NCBI RefSeq assembly: GCF_016772275.1
Contig: NZ_CP065425.1
Span: forward strand, 2,820,653-2,884,652
Direction of reading: 5' to 3'
Source: Heyndrickxia vini
GTDB lineage: Bacteria > Bacillota > Bacilli > Bacillales > Bacillaceae_C
Length of the DNA stretch: 64,000 nt
Shown here: positions 36,928 to 45,776 of the stretch, piece by piece
How the letters are laid out: each line of letters opens with the position of its first letter
How positions within the stretch are numbered: position 1 is the first letter of the stretch
Program-made: the position numbers and the translations under genes
The notes under the pieces: generated by a model
Told to the model about the DNA's origin: nothing
Database searches by the model: none
The model's input: only the letters and a program-made list of their open reading frames with translations

Positions 36928-36996
36928 ATGGTTGGACTTTCCACTGGTTATTTGATATTTTTTAATTAAAAACTTTACCTAATTGGGAGGATATTT

Positions 36997-37488
36997 ATGG
37001 CTAAAGATAGTTCGTTTGATATTGTATCAAATGTTGATTTCTCAGAAGTTACCAATGCAATTAATTTGGCAACGAAGGAAATTCAAACTCGTTATGATTT
37101 TAAAGGCAGCAAAAGTGAAATTAGTCTTGATAAAGAGGAATTAGTGCTCGTTTCTGATGATGAATTTAAAATGAATCAATTAAAGGATGTTCTCTTTAGT
37201 AAATTAATTAAGCGAGAAGTACCCGTTAAAAATCTTGATTATAGCAAAATAGAAAAGGCATCAGGCGGTACTGTACGACAACGTGCGAAACTTATTCAAG
37301 GGATTGATAAGGATAACGCGAAAAAGATCAACGCCATCATTAAAGATAGCGGCGTAAAAGTAAAAAGCCAAATTCAAGATGATCAAATTCGGGTAACTGG
37401 AAAAAGCAGAGATGATTTGCAAAAAATAATTGCAGCTATTCGAGAAGCGGACTTACCGATTGATGTACAATTTGTTAATTATAGATAA
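36997..37488 (+). CDS. yajQ: YajQ family nucleotide-binding protein
   Basis: A 163-residue UPF0234/DUF520 protein (B. subtilis YitK). [20 protein letters not shown] and [15 protein letters not shown] are hallmarks, as is the closing [11 protein letters not shown]. Some homologues bind cyclic di-GMP; whether this one does cannot be read from sequence. Ribosome site TGGGAGGA. Convergent with a GNAT gene across a shared terminator. Confidence 0.94.
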   Translation: MAKDSSFDIVSNVDFSEVTNAINLATKEIQTRYDFKGSKSEISLDKEELVLVSDDEFKMNQLKDVLFSKLIKREVPVKNLDYSKIEKASGGTVRQRAKLIQGIDKDNAKKINAIIKDSGVKVKSQIQDDQIRVTGKSRDDLQKIIAAIREADLPIDVQFVNYR

Positions 37489-37492
37489 GATG

Positions 37493-37522
37493 AAGAATGG
37501 GTTATTCAACCCCATTCTTTTT
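37493..37522. terminator. bidirectional terminator, yajQ / GNAT
   Basis: AAGAATGGG/CCCATTCTT stem with an A tract on one side and TTTTATTTT on the other, between convergent genes. Confidence 0.83.
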
Positions 37523-38030
37523 ATTTTACAAACCTAGACATCAATATTTCATCAACGTATGTTCCATCCTCAAACTTGATATGTTTTTTCTTTCGTCCTA
37601 CCTCAGAAAATCCAAATGATTTATATAAATGAATGGCTCTTTCATTATGGGCAAATACTTCTAAAGATACGTTTTCAATTATTGGGTGATTTTCAGCCCA
37701 TTCAATCATATATTGCAACATTTTTCTTCCAATTCCCTTATTCCAATACTCTTTTTGAATGCTAATGCCAAACATACAATTATGACTTACTCGCTTCCGC
37801 TGCGAACGAGAAGCATTTAAAAAACCTACGATTCTGCCATTGACTTCACAACCTAATAATAAATTTCCTAAGGATGATTGTTGAATGATCCATTCTCGTT
37901 GCTGCTCAACGTTTAATCTAAATTCCTCGGGTGTTGTTAATAAGAATGAGGATTGGGTAAACACTAATTGAGTGTGATGAAGGAGCGTTTCAGCGTCTTC
38001 TCTATTAATTTCACGAATAGAAATATCCAT
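37521..38030 (-). CDS. GNAT family N-acetyltransferase
   Basis: A 169-residue GNAT-fold acetyltransferase. The acetyl-CoA loop is in YWNKGIGRKMLQYMIEWA near residue 95 (Q/RxxGxG/A pattern), then VSLEVFAHNERAIHLYKSFGF, the conserved motif B. Length and order resemble single-domain enzymes acting on small amines or amino acids. Substrate unknown. It is divergent from the SDR gene, with about 50 bp between the starts. Confidence 0.88.
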   Translation of the reverse strand: MDISIREINREDAETLLHHTQLVFTQSSFLLTTPEEFRLNVEQQREWIIQQSSLGNLLLGCEVNGRIVGFLNASRSQRKRVSHNCMFGISIQKEYWNKGIGRKMLQYMIEWAENHPIIENVSLEVFAHNERAIHLYKSFGFSEVGRKKKHIKFEDGTYVDEILMSRFVK

Positions 38031-38079
38031 TTATAATTCCCCCTTTCTATCATATTTTAGCAAACGAAGGAGTGATTTG

Positions 38080-38943
38080 ATGAATAATCAACCAAAAAAA
38101 ACAATGCCAAAACAACATCAAAATCAGCAGCCGGGAATTGAATCAGAAATGAATCCACTTCCTAAATCAATTGATCCCTCCTATAAAGGTAGCGGGAAAC
38201 TTCAAGGTAAAGTTGCCATTGTTACCGGTGGTGATAGCGGCATTGGAAAAGCAACCGCTATTTATTTTGCAAAAGAAGGCGCAGATATTGCCATTTGTTA
38301 CTTAAACGAAAATGAAGATGCATCCACAACAAAAGAATTAATTGAAAAAGAAAATAGAAAATGCCTACTTATCCGTGGAGATGTCGGTGAAGAAAATCAT
38401 TGTCAATCCATAGTGAAGCAAGTGATTGAACATTATGGTCACATCGATATTTTGGTTAATAATGCCGGGGAGCAGCATCCGCAGCAGACTATTTTAAATA
38501 TACCATCCAGTCAGCTATTGAAAACATTTCAAACGAATATTTTTTCTTACTTTTATATGGTACAAGCATCCCTTCCTTATTTAAAAAAAGGGAGCTCCAT
38601 TATTAATACAGCTTCCGTAACAGCGTATAAAGGTCATAAAACATTAATCGATTATTCTGCAACAAAAGGGGCCGTTGTATCTTTCACAAGATCATTAGCT
38701 CTATCATTAGCGAGTAAGGGAATTCGGGTAAATGGAGTAGCACCGGGTCCTATTTGGACACCACTCATCCCTTCCACATTCACAGAAGATGAAGTAGAAA
38801 CATTTGGTTCCAACGTCCCATTATCACGGCCTGGTCAACCGTACGAACTTGCGCCCACCTATGTTTATTTAGCATCCGAGGATTCAAGCTATGTATCTGG
38901 ACAAATTTTGCATGTTAACGGCGGTACGATTGTCAATGGGTAA
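38080..38943 (+). CDS. SDR family oxidoreductase (YhxC/YdaD type)
   Basis: A 287-residue short-chain dehydrogenase with the roughly 40-residue N-terminal extension usual for Bacillus general-stress SDRs (PKSIDPSYKGSGKLQGK). NAD(P) loop TGGDSGIGKA, NNAGEQHPQ, catalytic Ser in NTASVTAYKG and YSATKGA for Tyr/Lys: the full triad is present. ATG at 38080 after AAGGAGTGA. Substrate unknown; relatives are annotated as glucose or alcohol dehydrogenases. Confidence 0.9.
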   Translation: MNNQPKKTMPKQHQNQQPGIESEMNPLPKSIDPSYKGSGKLQGKVAIVTGGDSGIGKATAIYFAKEGADIAICYLNENEDASTTKELIEKENRKCLLIRGDVGEENHCQSIVKQVIEHYGHIDILVNNAGEQHPQQTILNIPSSQLLKTFQTNIFSYFYMVQASLPYLKKGSSIINTASVTAYKGHKTLIDYSATKGAVVSFTRSLALSLASKGIRVNGVAPGPIWTPLIPSTFTEDEVETFGSNVPLSRPGQPYELAPTYVYLASEDSSYVSGQILHVNGGTIVNG

Positions 38944-39536
38944 ATAAGTAAAATTGCTAATTCGTGATACAGTTCATCGAGGTTCTTTTATTTTTTTGAG
39001 GTAACCTAACTCCCTTTTAAATAAGATGTTTTGTTCTTAATCGAGTAACCTTAAAAGTAAAATAACCGGAGTTTTTCCGGTTAAATACAGAATGGAGTAC
39101 GTTTTTTGAGGAAATAAGCGGAGTTTTTCCGATTATGCCAAGCGATAGTCCCTCTTTTCACATTTTTTGAGTAAATAGACGGAATTTCTCCGTCTATTTT
39201 GGCTTTTTTTTAATAAAAATACTAGTTAAGCGGAATTTCTCCGCTTAATTATCATCTCGGGTGCCTAACCTGATCCCTAAACAAATAGATGCGGGAACAA
39301 GAAACTTTTTATCAACCGGCTTATAAAAAAGCTCAATAAAATCGGTACTCCAAACGGAAAACTTGATAGATAAAACAAAAGACGTATGCCAATTCATACG
39401 TCAATTCTTATGTCTTTTTGCCATCGCTTTTTTATTTTCATTCAGATGTTTTTTAGGTATTTAAACCTTTATTTTTTCTATCTGCACCTCAAAATTGAAT
39501 TCCCATTATTAATCATAGTGGGTTTTCCTTTTTCAT
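38944..39536. repeat. intergenic region with four CGGA-TCCG hairpin repeats
   Basis: About 590 bp without a gene. It holds four related hairpins of the form CGGA-(A/G)TTT(T/C)-TCCG with differing outer arms: 39064-39082, 39116-39133 (imperfect), 39174-39198 and 39226-39248. Centres are about 52, 61 and 51 bp apart, and each of the middle two is preceded by TTTTTTGAG(G/T)AAATA. The outer arms change while staying complementary, for example AACC/GGTT, AATAGA/TCTATT and TTAAG/CTTAA. No ORF with a ribosome site is seen. Confidence 0.8.
39376..39402 (-). terminator. terminator of amylase-like gene
   Basis: GACGTATG/CATACGTC stem followed by TTTTGTTTTATC on the minus strand, about 135 bp past the stop codon. 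Confidence 0.7.
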
Positions 39537-41036
39537 TTATTGAATCTTTTTCTGTTTTCCACGCTTCCAGACAATAAATAAAAATGCGAAAAATACGATC
39601 CAAATTAGAACTAAAATGGCGATAAACATAAAGTTTATACCTGTTTTTTCAACAACATTATAGATTTCAGAGGTTTCTCTTTCGAAGGCGAGCTTAAAAG
39701 TCCCATTTTCTGCTCGGACAACACCGCCACTAATTAACCCTCGTAATTCCTCTTTATCGTTCTGCAATTGATCCTTAGATAATTTAATTACTTGCGTTTT
39801 ATCAGTATTATTTATACCAATAAGATTGATTTGATCCTTATATTGTCGTTTGAAAACAACCATTCCATTTTTTTCATAGAGGACTTCCATTGAACCCTTT
39901 GTTAATGCTGGTTGTTGCTGACGAATTTCACCGATCATCGTTATGTAATCAATCAATTCTTTTTCAGTTCTGAAATTCATCATTTTGCGGTTTTCCGGAA
40001 CTCCACCGCTGTCTTCGGCAATTTCGCTTCCATAATAAACAATTGGAATTTCTGGCTGGGTGTATAAATATGTTAACGCTAATTTCCATCTAGTTCCCGG
40101 AAATTGTTTATTTATCACCATATCTCTCGTATATCTTATCATATTATGATTATCGAAAAAGGCACCCATTAATGAAGGTTGATCAAATTCTTTTCTATTA
40201 TCAGCTTCAATGGAAAGTACTTTTTTAAGTGATTGATTAGTATTTGCAAATGAATCACGTAAGGGCTGATTTAACCGGAAATCCAACGTCCCATCAATCC
40301 CGGCCTGTTGATATTGCTTCACTAATTTATTGTCTTTTGAGTCAATTTCCCCCAATAAATAAAAATCCTTTTTTACTGATTTCACATTACTAGAAAATTG
40401 TTTCCAAAATTGTGTCGGCGATTGATTTGCATGACTAAGTAAATACCCGTCAATATCCGTTTTTGTTACCCACCATTTTGCAGCGTCAACAAGGTATTGG
40501 TTCACTTCTGGATTTGTATGATCAAATGATACTAATTGATCATTTGTTTCCTCTGAGAACCACTTCTTCTTCTTCTTTGGATCCTTTACTAAAGAACTGT
40601 TGGCACTTACTTGATTCGTCGGAAAATCAATGATAATCTTCATCTTTTTCTTATGTACTTCACTTACTAATTTTTTAAAATCATTGATGGTGCCAAAGTG
40701 GTCATCCGTTTTATAAAAGTCAGTAATCCGATACCCATCATATCCTCTATCATCATTTTTAAAGATAGGTGTGAGCATTACTGTTGTAAAACCTTGGTCT
40801 TTAATAAAATCTAATTTATCAATAATACCTTTAAAATCTCCACCTTGAAAGCCTACTGGATCAAGAACTTTTACATTACGATCATTTGTGGCATCGCCAT
40901 TATTATATCGATCAACCATTAAAAAATAGATCGTCTCATCTTGCCAGTTTCGTTTTACTTTTTCAGCAGCATTTGCTGGAACAGTTTGAAAAAGCAAAAT
41001 GAAAATGAAACAAAATGCCAAAACTTTTTTCAACAT
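39537..41036 (-). CDS. membrane-anchored GH13 alpha-amylase-like protein lacking catalytic residues
   Basis: A 499-residue protein with a signal peptide (cut near residue 24, VPANA-AEK), a GH13 (beta/alpha)8 barrel and a C-terminal membrane helix (about 467-490) ending in a basic tail, so it is displayed outside the membrane. The four GH13 regions are recognisable but altered. Region I is DFPTNQ (N141 kept, His replaced by Q142). Region II GYLLSHAN has L199 where Arg is expected and S201 where the nucleophile Asp is expected. Region III keeps E230 in LLGEID. Region IV FFDNHN has N298 instead of Asp. It is therefore probably not an active hydrolase; it may bind glucan. Confidence 0.88.
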   Translation of the reverse strand: MLKKVLAFCFIFILLFQTVPANAAEKVKRNWQDETIYFLMVDRYNNGDATNDRNVKVLDPVGFQGGDFKGIIDKLDFIKDQGFTTVMLTPIFKNDDRGYDGYRITDFYKTDDHFGTINDFKKLVSEVHKKKMKIIIDFPTNQVSANSSLVKDPKKKKKWFSEETNDQLVSFDHTNPEVNQYLVDAAKWWVTKTDIDGYLLSHANQSPTQFWKQFSSNVKSVKKDFYLLGEIDSKDNKLVKQYQQAGIDGTLDFRLNQPLRDSFANTNQSLKKVLSIEADNRKEFDQPSLMGAFFDNHNMIRYTRDMVINKQFPGTRWKLALTYLYTQPEIPIVYYGSEIAEDSGGVPENRKMMNFRTEKELIDYITMIGEIRQQQPALTKGSMEVLYEKNGMVVFKRQYKDQINLIGINNTDKTQVIKLSKDQLQNDKEELRGLISGGVVRAENGTFKLAFERETSEIYNVVEKTGINFMFIAILVLIWIVFFAFLFIVWKRGKQKKIQ

Positions 41037-41221
41037 TTTTCGTCCTCCTAATTATTCCTCACGAAATAAGATTATCCTTTCTCGTTTATCACGTCAAACT
41101 GATTCAAATGAATCCAAGAAAATATCTAAAAAAATTTGAATTTTATATGACAGATTTTGTGTATGAAATTCCTTCTGTTTGTCTAAAACGATGTTAGATG
41201 ATGATGAATGGAGGCAAATTG

Positions 41222-41785
41222 ATGGATCAATTGCAAAGATTACAATTAATAGAGCATCAATCCCGCGCTTTTTTAGAGGGAGATATTGAAAATATCAATG
41301 ATCAATGGGTATTTTTTGATAATGAAACAGACGAAGCTACCATGCTTGAACACTATGTTAATCAGGAAATAGAGATTTATTATCATCATAAATGGATAAA
41401 AGGAAAATTAGAGCCGGATGGACGGATTCTACATAAAAATGAATCAATCTTTCTTTTAGATAAAATGAAGCTTAGAATTAGAAAACAAATTGTGTTCTCA
41501 TTTGATATGCTCCTTGACGAATTAAGTGATGATATATTTTTTCACTTCATAAATACATTAAATTCACTTGGATATTCTATCTATGATTGCATATTTAGTC
41601 ATAATCATCTTTCATTTTTAGATACGACTGACATGAAAAAAGGTGTTAATATCCTTATTTTTGATAATGGAGAGGTTGCCCTTGCAGTACATCATCATTT
41701 TCATCATGAAGATAAAAAAGATGATCGTTTTGAATTTACCTTAAGTACCGGAAAAAGATTAATTATTGATAAAATGCAAAAATAA
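41222..41785 (+). CDS. DUF2777 family protein
   Basis: A 187-residue soluble protein starting at ATG 41222 after ATGGAGGC (MDQLQRLQLIEHQSRAFLEG). The segment NDQWVFFDNETDEATMLEHYV matches my memory of the DUF2777 family of Bacillus. A His-rich stretch (AVHHHFHHEDKK) near residue 160 might bind metal; that is only a suggestion. Upstream in-frame ATGs lie ahead of the ribosome site. Function unknown. Confidence 0.75.
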   Translation: MDQLQRLQLIEHQSRAFLEGDIENINDQWVFFDNETDEATMLEHYVNQEIEIYYHHKWIKGKLEPDGRILHKNESIFLLDKMKLRIRKQIVFSFDMLLDELSDDIFFHFINTLNSLGYSIYDCIFSHNHLSFLDTTDMKKGVNILIFDNGEVALAVHHHFHHEDKKDDRFEFTLSTGKRLIIDKMQK

Positions 41786-41810
41786 AACGAGGGATTCCTC
41801 GTTTTATTTT
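41784..41810 (+). terminator. terminator after DUF2777 gene
   Basis: AAAACGAGG/CCTCGTTTT stem with 4-nt loop followed by ATTTTTAT. Confidence 0.88.
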
Positions 41811-41825
41811 TATCGTTTTTAGATA

Positions 41826-42179
41826 TTATAATGGAAGTTCAACAAACCCTAGATAAAGTACACCAACAAAGAAAATAATCAGCAAGATCCAGAAAAGTCC
41901 TGTGCCTTTACCTTTCTTCATTCGTGATAAGATCATTTCCATCATCCCTATCACTAGTAATCCGCCTAACAATTTAATTCCATATAATGCCGGGTTAGCC
42001 GATTGAAATTTAAAGAATAAAAACGCACCTGTCACGATAATTAAAATATAGAATAAGCGTAATATCATATGAACTATTTTTGAGCCTTTTGCATTTCCAC
42101 TTTTAATAAGCGCAATGGCAATAACAAATAAAATGACTGCTACAACCCAAGTTGTAATATGTGCATGAGTAGTATACAT
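41826..42179 (-). CDS. yisL: YisL family membrane protein (DUF1516)
   Basis: A 117-residue membrane protein with four hydrophobic helices covering most of its length (about 8-26, 36-58, 66-82, 92-112). The start MYTTHAHITTWVVAVILF and the LKFxxAxPxLYGIKLL-like middle (FKFQSANPALYGIKLLGG) fit YisL. Adjacent to yisK, as in B. subtilis. Function unknown. Confidence 0.9.
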   Translation of the reverse strand: MYTTHAHITTWVVAVILFVIAIALIKSGNAKGSKIVHMILRLFYILIIVTGAFLFFKFQSANPALYGIKLLGGLLVIGMMEMILSRMKKGKGTGLFWILLIIFFVGVLYLGFVELPL

Positions 42180-42253
42180 ATGTAATAAAACCTCCTTTTA
42201 CTATTGTTTCAAATATCTTATCATAACGATGAGATTTTTAATATGATTTTGGA

Positions 42254-43150
42254 TTATTGTACCTTATTTGTCAAAGTTCCAATCCCTTCAATATTTATTT
42301 CAATTACATCATCTTTCTTTAAGAATATAGGTGGTTTGAAACCTTTACCTACACCTGCAGGAGTTCCAGTCGCTATAATATCTCCTGGCTCAAGTGTCAT
42401 TCCTTTAGAAAGTGTTGATATGATCTCTTCTATCGGAAAGATAAAATGCTTCGTATTAGAATTTTGGCGGATTTCATTATTCACCTTTGTAGTGATATTT
42501 AATTGATTGGCATTGTGAATTTGTGAATGGTGAACAATCCATGGGCCAATAGGGCAAGAAGTATCTAAACTTTTCCCAATAAAAAATTGTTTATGGCGAT
42601 TTTGCAGATCTCTTGCAGTTATATCATTTAAGATCGTATAACCAAATACATGTTGGAATGCATTTTCTCTTTTAATATTTTTTCCTCCAACACCAATAAT
42701 AACAGCAAGCTCCCCTTCATAGTCAAGTTCATTTGTAATGTCTGAATGTGCGTCAATCGGTGATAAATGACCAGTCACAGCTGTTGGTGCTTTCGTAAAG
42801 ACCATGACATGTTCCGGAATATCAGCTTCGCTTCCCATTTCAATCGCATGATCTCGATAATTCTTTCCAACACACATAATATTTTTCTTAGGATGTGGAA
42901 TCGGTGAAAGCCAAGTAATAGAATCACTTTTTACTAAGAAGACTTCCTTTTCTTTTTCTAATTTTCTCAATGCCCTATCTACTTCAGCAATAAAAGAATC
43001 TCCTTGTTTAATACCTTCTATAAGAGTAAGCGGTAAACTAAAATCCTCCCTATTTTCAACAACTGATGAAAGATTTAATATATCATTTGTTTGCTCATAA
43101 AGCACACCATATTGTTCGACACCATTCCATTCAAAACTAACAAATTTCAT
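42254..43150 (-). CDS. yisK: YisK, fumarylacetoacetate-hydrolase family enzyme
   Basis: A 298-residue FAH-superfamily protein. The metal-binding core includes VGKNYRDHAIEMG, then LDYEGELAVIIG for the acidic ligands, then GYTILNDITARDLQ and GDIIATGTPAGVG. B. subtilis YisK decarboxylates oxaloacetate and is also linked to Mbl in cell shape; this is known of the homologue, not shown here. Follows the DUF418 gene on the same strand with a 28-bp gap. Confidence 0.92.
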   Translation of the reverse strand: MKFVSFEWNGVEQYGVLYEQTNDILNLSSVVENREDFSLPLTLIEGIKQGDSFIAEVDRALRKLEKEKEVFLVKSDSITWLSPIPHPKKNIMCVGKNYRDHAIEMGSEADIPEHVMVFTKAPTAVTGHLSPIDAHSDITNELDYEGELAVIIGVGGKNIKRENAFQHVFGYTILNDITARDLQNRHKQFFIGKSLDTSCPIGPWIVHHSQIHNANQLNITTKVNNEIRQNSNTKHFIFPIEEIISTLSKGMTLEPGDIIATGTPAGVGKGFKPPIFLKKDDVIEINIEGIGTLTNKVQ

Positions 43151-43178
43151 TTTCCAATCACCTCATCAAATTATCAAC

Positions 43179-44348
43179 TCAAATATTTTTACCGTATGTG
43201 AAATATCGCCAAATCTTTTCCAATGGACCAAATTTAAACTTCATAAACCAAATTTCCGCAAGTACAACTTGAATAATAAATATTCCGATTGCTAATAACA
43301 TACTTGTTCCCAGTGTAAGTTTACTATATAATCCTAATCCATATCCGTAAAAAATAAATGTTCCAACAATAGACTGCGTAATGTAAATCGTTAATGACAT
43401 TCTTCCTGCCGCAGTAAATGGTTTCAATAATTTTCCAGTCCACTTATACGACATGAATAGAGCAATTATGGCCACATATGCAAAGCTAAGAATTGTGCCC
43501 CCTAATGATTGTTCTATATACTTAAACGCCATATTGGAATCAACAAACACAGGAAGTGATTTTAGGAATAAACCTAACGGGAGAGATAGGATCAAGATGG
43601 ATAACCATTTCTTTCTCTCTCCTTGAGTCCTTTGTAACCACTTTCGTTTAGCCGCGCCTGCTCCAATCATCATAAGCGGAACGACAGAAAAAAGGATGAA
43701 GATTACATTGGACGATCCGTTAACTATCTTCCAATCTTTAAATCTTTGTACAGTAATATTCCAATAATCACTTGAAGAAAATACCTCCATTGATTTTGTA
43801 AGATTCATAATATCAGTATACATGCTCATATCCTGGGAGGATACAAGAGTTATAATCATAAGATATAAACTAAAAAACAAATTAGGTATAACTAACAGTG
43901 ATAAACCAATAACCATAAGTGATTTCCCAGATAATTTCAATAAAAAAATTAAAATGAAACCAAATACAGCATAATTAATTAATACGTCACCTGACCAAAT
44001 CAAAAAGGCATGGATGATTCCAATAATTAATAAAATGAAAAGCCTTTTTACTGCAATTGTCTTAAATTCACCCCCTTTTTCAATTGATCTGTTTCTAATT
44101 AATACTAGCCCATAACCAAACAGCATTGCGAAGATTGGATAGAAGCTAGCTTGTACAAATAATTCAATCCATTTGTATAAGGATTGATCTGTTCCATGCC
44201 ACCATTCTTGCGGATTGTAATACAATATTGGAGATTCATAGGACATCATATTAATGAGAAATATCCCCAATAAACTAAATCCACGTAATCCATCTAATGA
44301 AGAGATCCTTTCAAAGGATTGGGTTGGATGTAACTTGTTTTCCATCAT
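43179..44348 (-). CDS. DUF418 (YeiB-like) membrane protein
   Basis: A 389-residue polytopic membrane protein. The start ISSLDGLRGFSLLGIFLINM and the SFYPIFAMLFGYGL segment are typical of the YeiB/DUF418 acyltransferase-3-like family; the C-terminal DUF418 part contains PFTAAGRMSLTIYITQSIVG and ends near LEKIWRYFTYG. About ten membrane helices. Likely modifies or transports a cell-surface compound, substrate unknown. Probably co-transcribed with yisK. Confidence 0.87.
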   Translation of the reverse strand: MMENKLHPTQSFERISSLDGLRGFSLLGIFLINMMSYESPILYYNPQEWWHGTDQSLYKWIELFVQASFYPIFAMLFGYGLVLIRNRSIEKGGEFKTIAVKRLFILLIIGIIHAFLIWSGDVLINYAVFGFILIFLLKLSGKSLMVIGLSLLVIPNLFFSLYLMIITLVSSQDMSMYTDIMNLTKSMEVFSSSDYWNITVQRFKDWKIVNGSSNVIFILFSVVPLMMIGAGAAKRKWLQRTQGERKKWLSILILSLPLGLFLKSLPVFVDSNMAFKYIEQSLGGTILSFAYVAIIALFMSYKWTGKLLKPFTAAGRMSLTIYITQSIVGTFIFYGYGLGLYSKLTLGTSMLLAIGIFIIQVVLAEIWFMKFKFGPLEKIWRYFTYGKNI

Positions 44349-44425
44349 GTCACCATCTTATTAAAATTTTGTTCCTCATACTTTCTTTTATTTTACAATG
44401 ACTTCATAATTTAGGCGAATTAATC

Positions 44426-44452
44426 ACATTTCGATTGATCACTCATATGATA
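44426..44452 (+). promoter_or_regulatory. SigK-type promoter of gerP operon
   Basis: CAC (AC at 44426-44427), 16 bp, CATATGATA (44444-44452) fits the SigK pattern AC / CATANNNTA. gerP in other bacilli is transcribed late in the mother cell by SigK with GerE. A second CATANNNTA (44456-44464) lies too near the ribosome site to be likely. Confidence 0.62.
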
Positions 44453-44484
44453 TTTCATAAATTACTTTAAGGATGTGAACGGTC

Positions 44485-44706
44485 ATGCCTGGATTTGTTG
44501 GCGCCGTTCAAATTATGAACATTGGTTCGAGCGGTGTATTTCATATCGGTGATGTTTTTCAACTTACTCCCATTTCAACTGCAAAAACATTTGCAGGAGC
44601 TGGTTCATTTAATACAGGAGAAACCTTAGCTATTCAGAATCATCAATCCGCAACAAATACATTTGATAATGATGGAATCGATCAAGGAATTAATTTTAAT
44701 GTTTAA
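44485..44706 (+). CDS. gerPA: spore germination protein GerPA
   Basis: A 73-residue inner-spore-coat protein that helps germinants reach receptors. MPGFVGAVQIMNIGSSGVFH, then IGDVFQLTPISTAKTFAGAG: the GerPA/GerPF pattern (10 kDa spore germination family). Length equals B. subtilis GerPA. First gene of a six-gene operon, with AAGGATGTGA upstream. Confidence 0.95.
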   Translation: MPGFVGAVQIMNIGSSGVFHIGDVFQLTPISTAKTFAGAGSFNTGETLAIQNHQSATNTFDNDGIDQGINFNV

Positions 44707-44730
44707 TAGCCATTCTAATTAGGTGATTAT

Positions 44731-44958
44731 ATGAAAATTAGTGTGCAACAAACAATTCAAATACGAATGATTAAAATTGGTGGAATATCCAATGCAGCTG
44801 TTTTCCAAATTGGTACAGCAGGAATCATTAAACCAGCTGCCTATCTATATGATACTGGATGCTTCACAGAACCTGCACCTGTGATTAGTCATGCAGCGGG
44901 TACAGAAGGCATCCCTCCATTAGTCGTTCCATTTAGGAATGATGGCTCTATTTCCTAG
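44731..44958 (+). CDS. gerPB: spore germination protein GerPB
   Basis: A 75-residue GerPB (MKISVQQTIQIRMIKIGGIS, then NAAVFQIGTAGIIKPAAYLY). It shares the IGxxSxAxxFxIG core with GerPD and GerPE. Second gene, 24 bp after gerPA. Localises to the inner coat in relatives. Confidence 0.93.
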   Translation: MKISVQQTIQIRMIKIGGISNAAVFQIGTAGIIKPAAYLYDTGCFTEPAPVISHAAGTEGIPPLVVPFRNDGSIS

Positions 44959-44995
44959 TGGATTGTAGATTAACAGCAAAAAGGGAGGTTTACAA

Positions 44996-45610
44996 ATGAT
45001 TGATTACAATAGACAAATCCAACAATTGTATCAATATATCCAATACCAGCAAAAAAAAATTTCCCAATTTGAGAAAAAGCTAGAAGACTTATCTAAAGAT
45101 ATACAATCACTAAAAGAAAAGCCACCTATAAATGTTGAACGTCTAGAATATAAATTTGATCAATTAAAAATTGAAAAACTTGATGGCACTTTAAATATTG
45201 GCGTTAATCCAGCCGACTTAAATAATATTGAGGATATGGACGTTCCATCCTCACCAATGCCGCAAGCCTTTTTAATGAACCCGGCATTTAAACAAAACCT
45301 ATTAGAAAGAATAAATCAATATATTAGTAAGGATCTAAGTTCAGTAATCCAGGATACAGAAGATCAATTAGGCTATAGGCTTGATACGAAATATCGCGAT
45401 TTCATTGTTGCTGATTTGCAAAGACAGATTCCACAACGAATTGATTATTTTATTAATATACTAGCCGGGGAGAATCACAAAAATGAATCCCAAGAAGATA
45501 TTTCAAATCAACTTTTTGCAAGAATGAAAGCAGATATCGACCAAGCGGTTTATATGTTTGTATCAAAATTACCTCAATCTATGAATGGAGATGATCCGAA
45601 TGGAACTTAA
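44996..45610 (+). CDS. gerPC: spore germination protein GerPC
   Basis: A 204-residue GerPC, the largest Ger P protein. N-terminal coiled coil (QLYQYIQYQQKKISQFEKKL through about residue 45), then VERLEYKFDQLKIEKLDGTL NIG, which is the conserved centre, and a helical C-terminal half. Ribosome site AGGGAGG. Overlaps gerPD by 11 bp. Required in relatives for coat permeability to germinants. Confidence 0.94.
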   Translation: MIDYNRQIQQLYQYIQYQQKKISQFEKKLEDLSKDIQSLKEKPPINVERLEYKFDQLKIEKLDGTLNIGVNPADLNNIEDMDVPSSPMPQAFLMNPAFKQNLLERINQYISKDLSSVIQDTEDQLGYRLDTKYRDFIVADLQRQIPQRIDYFINILAGENHKNESQEDISNQLFARMKADIDQAVYMFVSKLPQSMNGDDPNGT

Positions 45611-45776
45611 TGTAATAAATCGAGATATTAATGTTGAAAATATACGGATTATTGGGATAGCAAGTTCATCGCTCTTCTTAATTGGTGATGCTGAAACGAT
45701 TCAACAGGCAGCTACCTTTGACACGCCTGCTGAATCATTAATTATTGGCCCTTTAACTCCATTTGTACCGAAATAA
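45600..45776 (+). CDS. gerPD: spore germination protein GerPD
   Basis: A 58-residue GerPD (MELNVINRDINVENIRIIGI, then ASSSLFLIGDAETIQ). I use the ATG at 45600 with GGAG nine bases upstream, which reproduces the usual 58-residue length; an earlier in-frame ATG at 45585 has no spacing for a ribosome site. Its end overlaps gerPE by one base. Confidence 0.92.
   Translation: MELNVINRDINVENIRIIGIASSSLFLIGDAETIQQAATFDTPAESLIIGPLTPFVPK

Noticed and set aside
44456-44464. CATAAATTA as the gerP -10 element
   Set aside because: Also fits CATANNNTA, but its transcript would begin at the ribosome site; the site at 44444-44452 is better placed.
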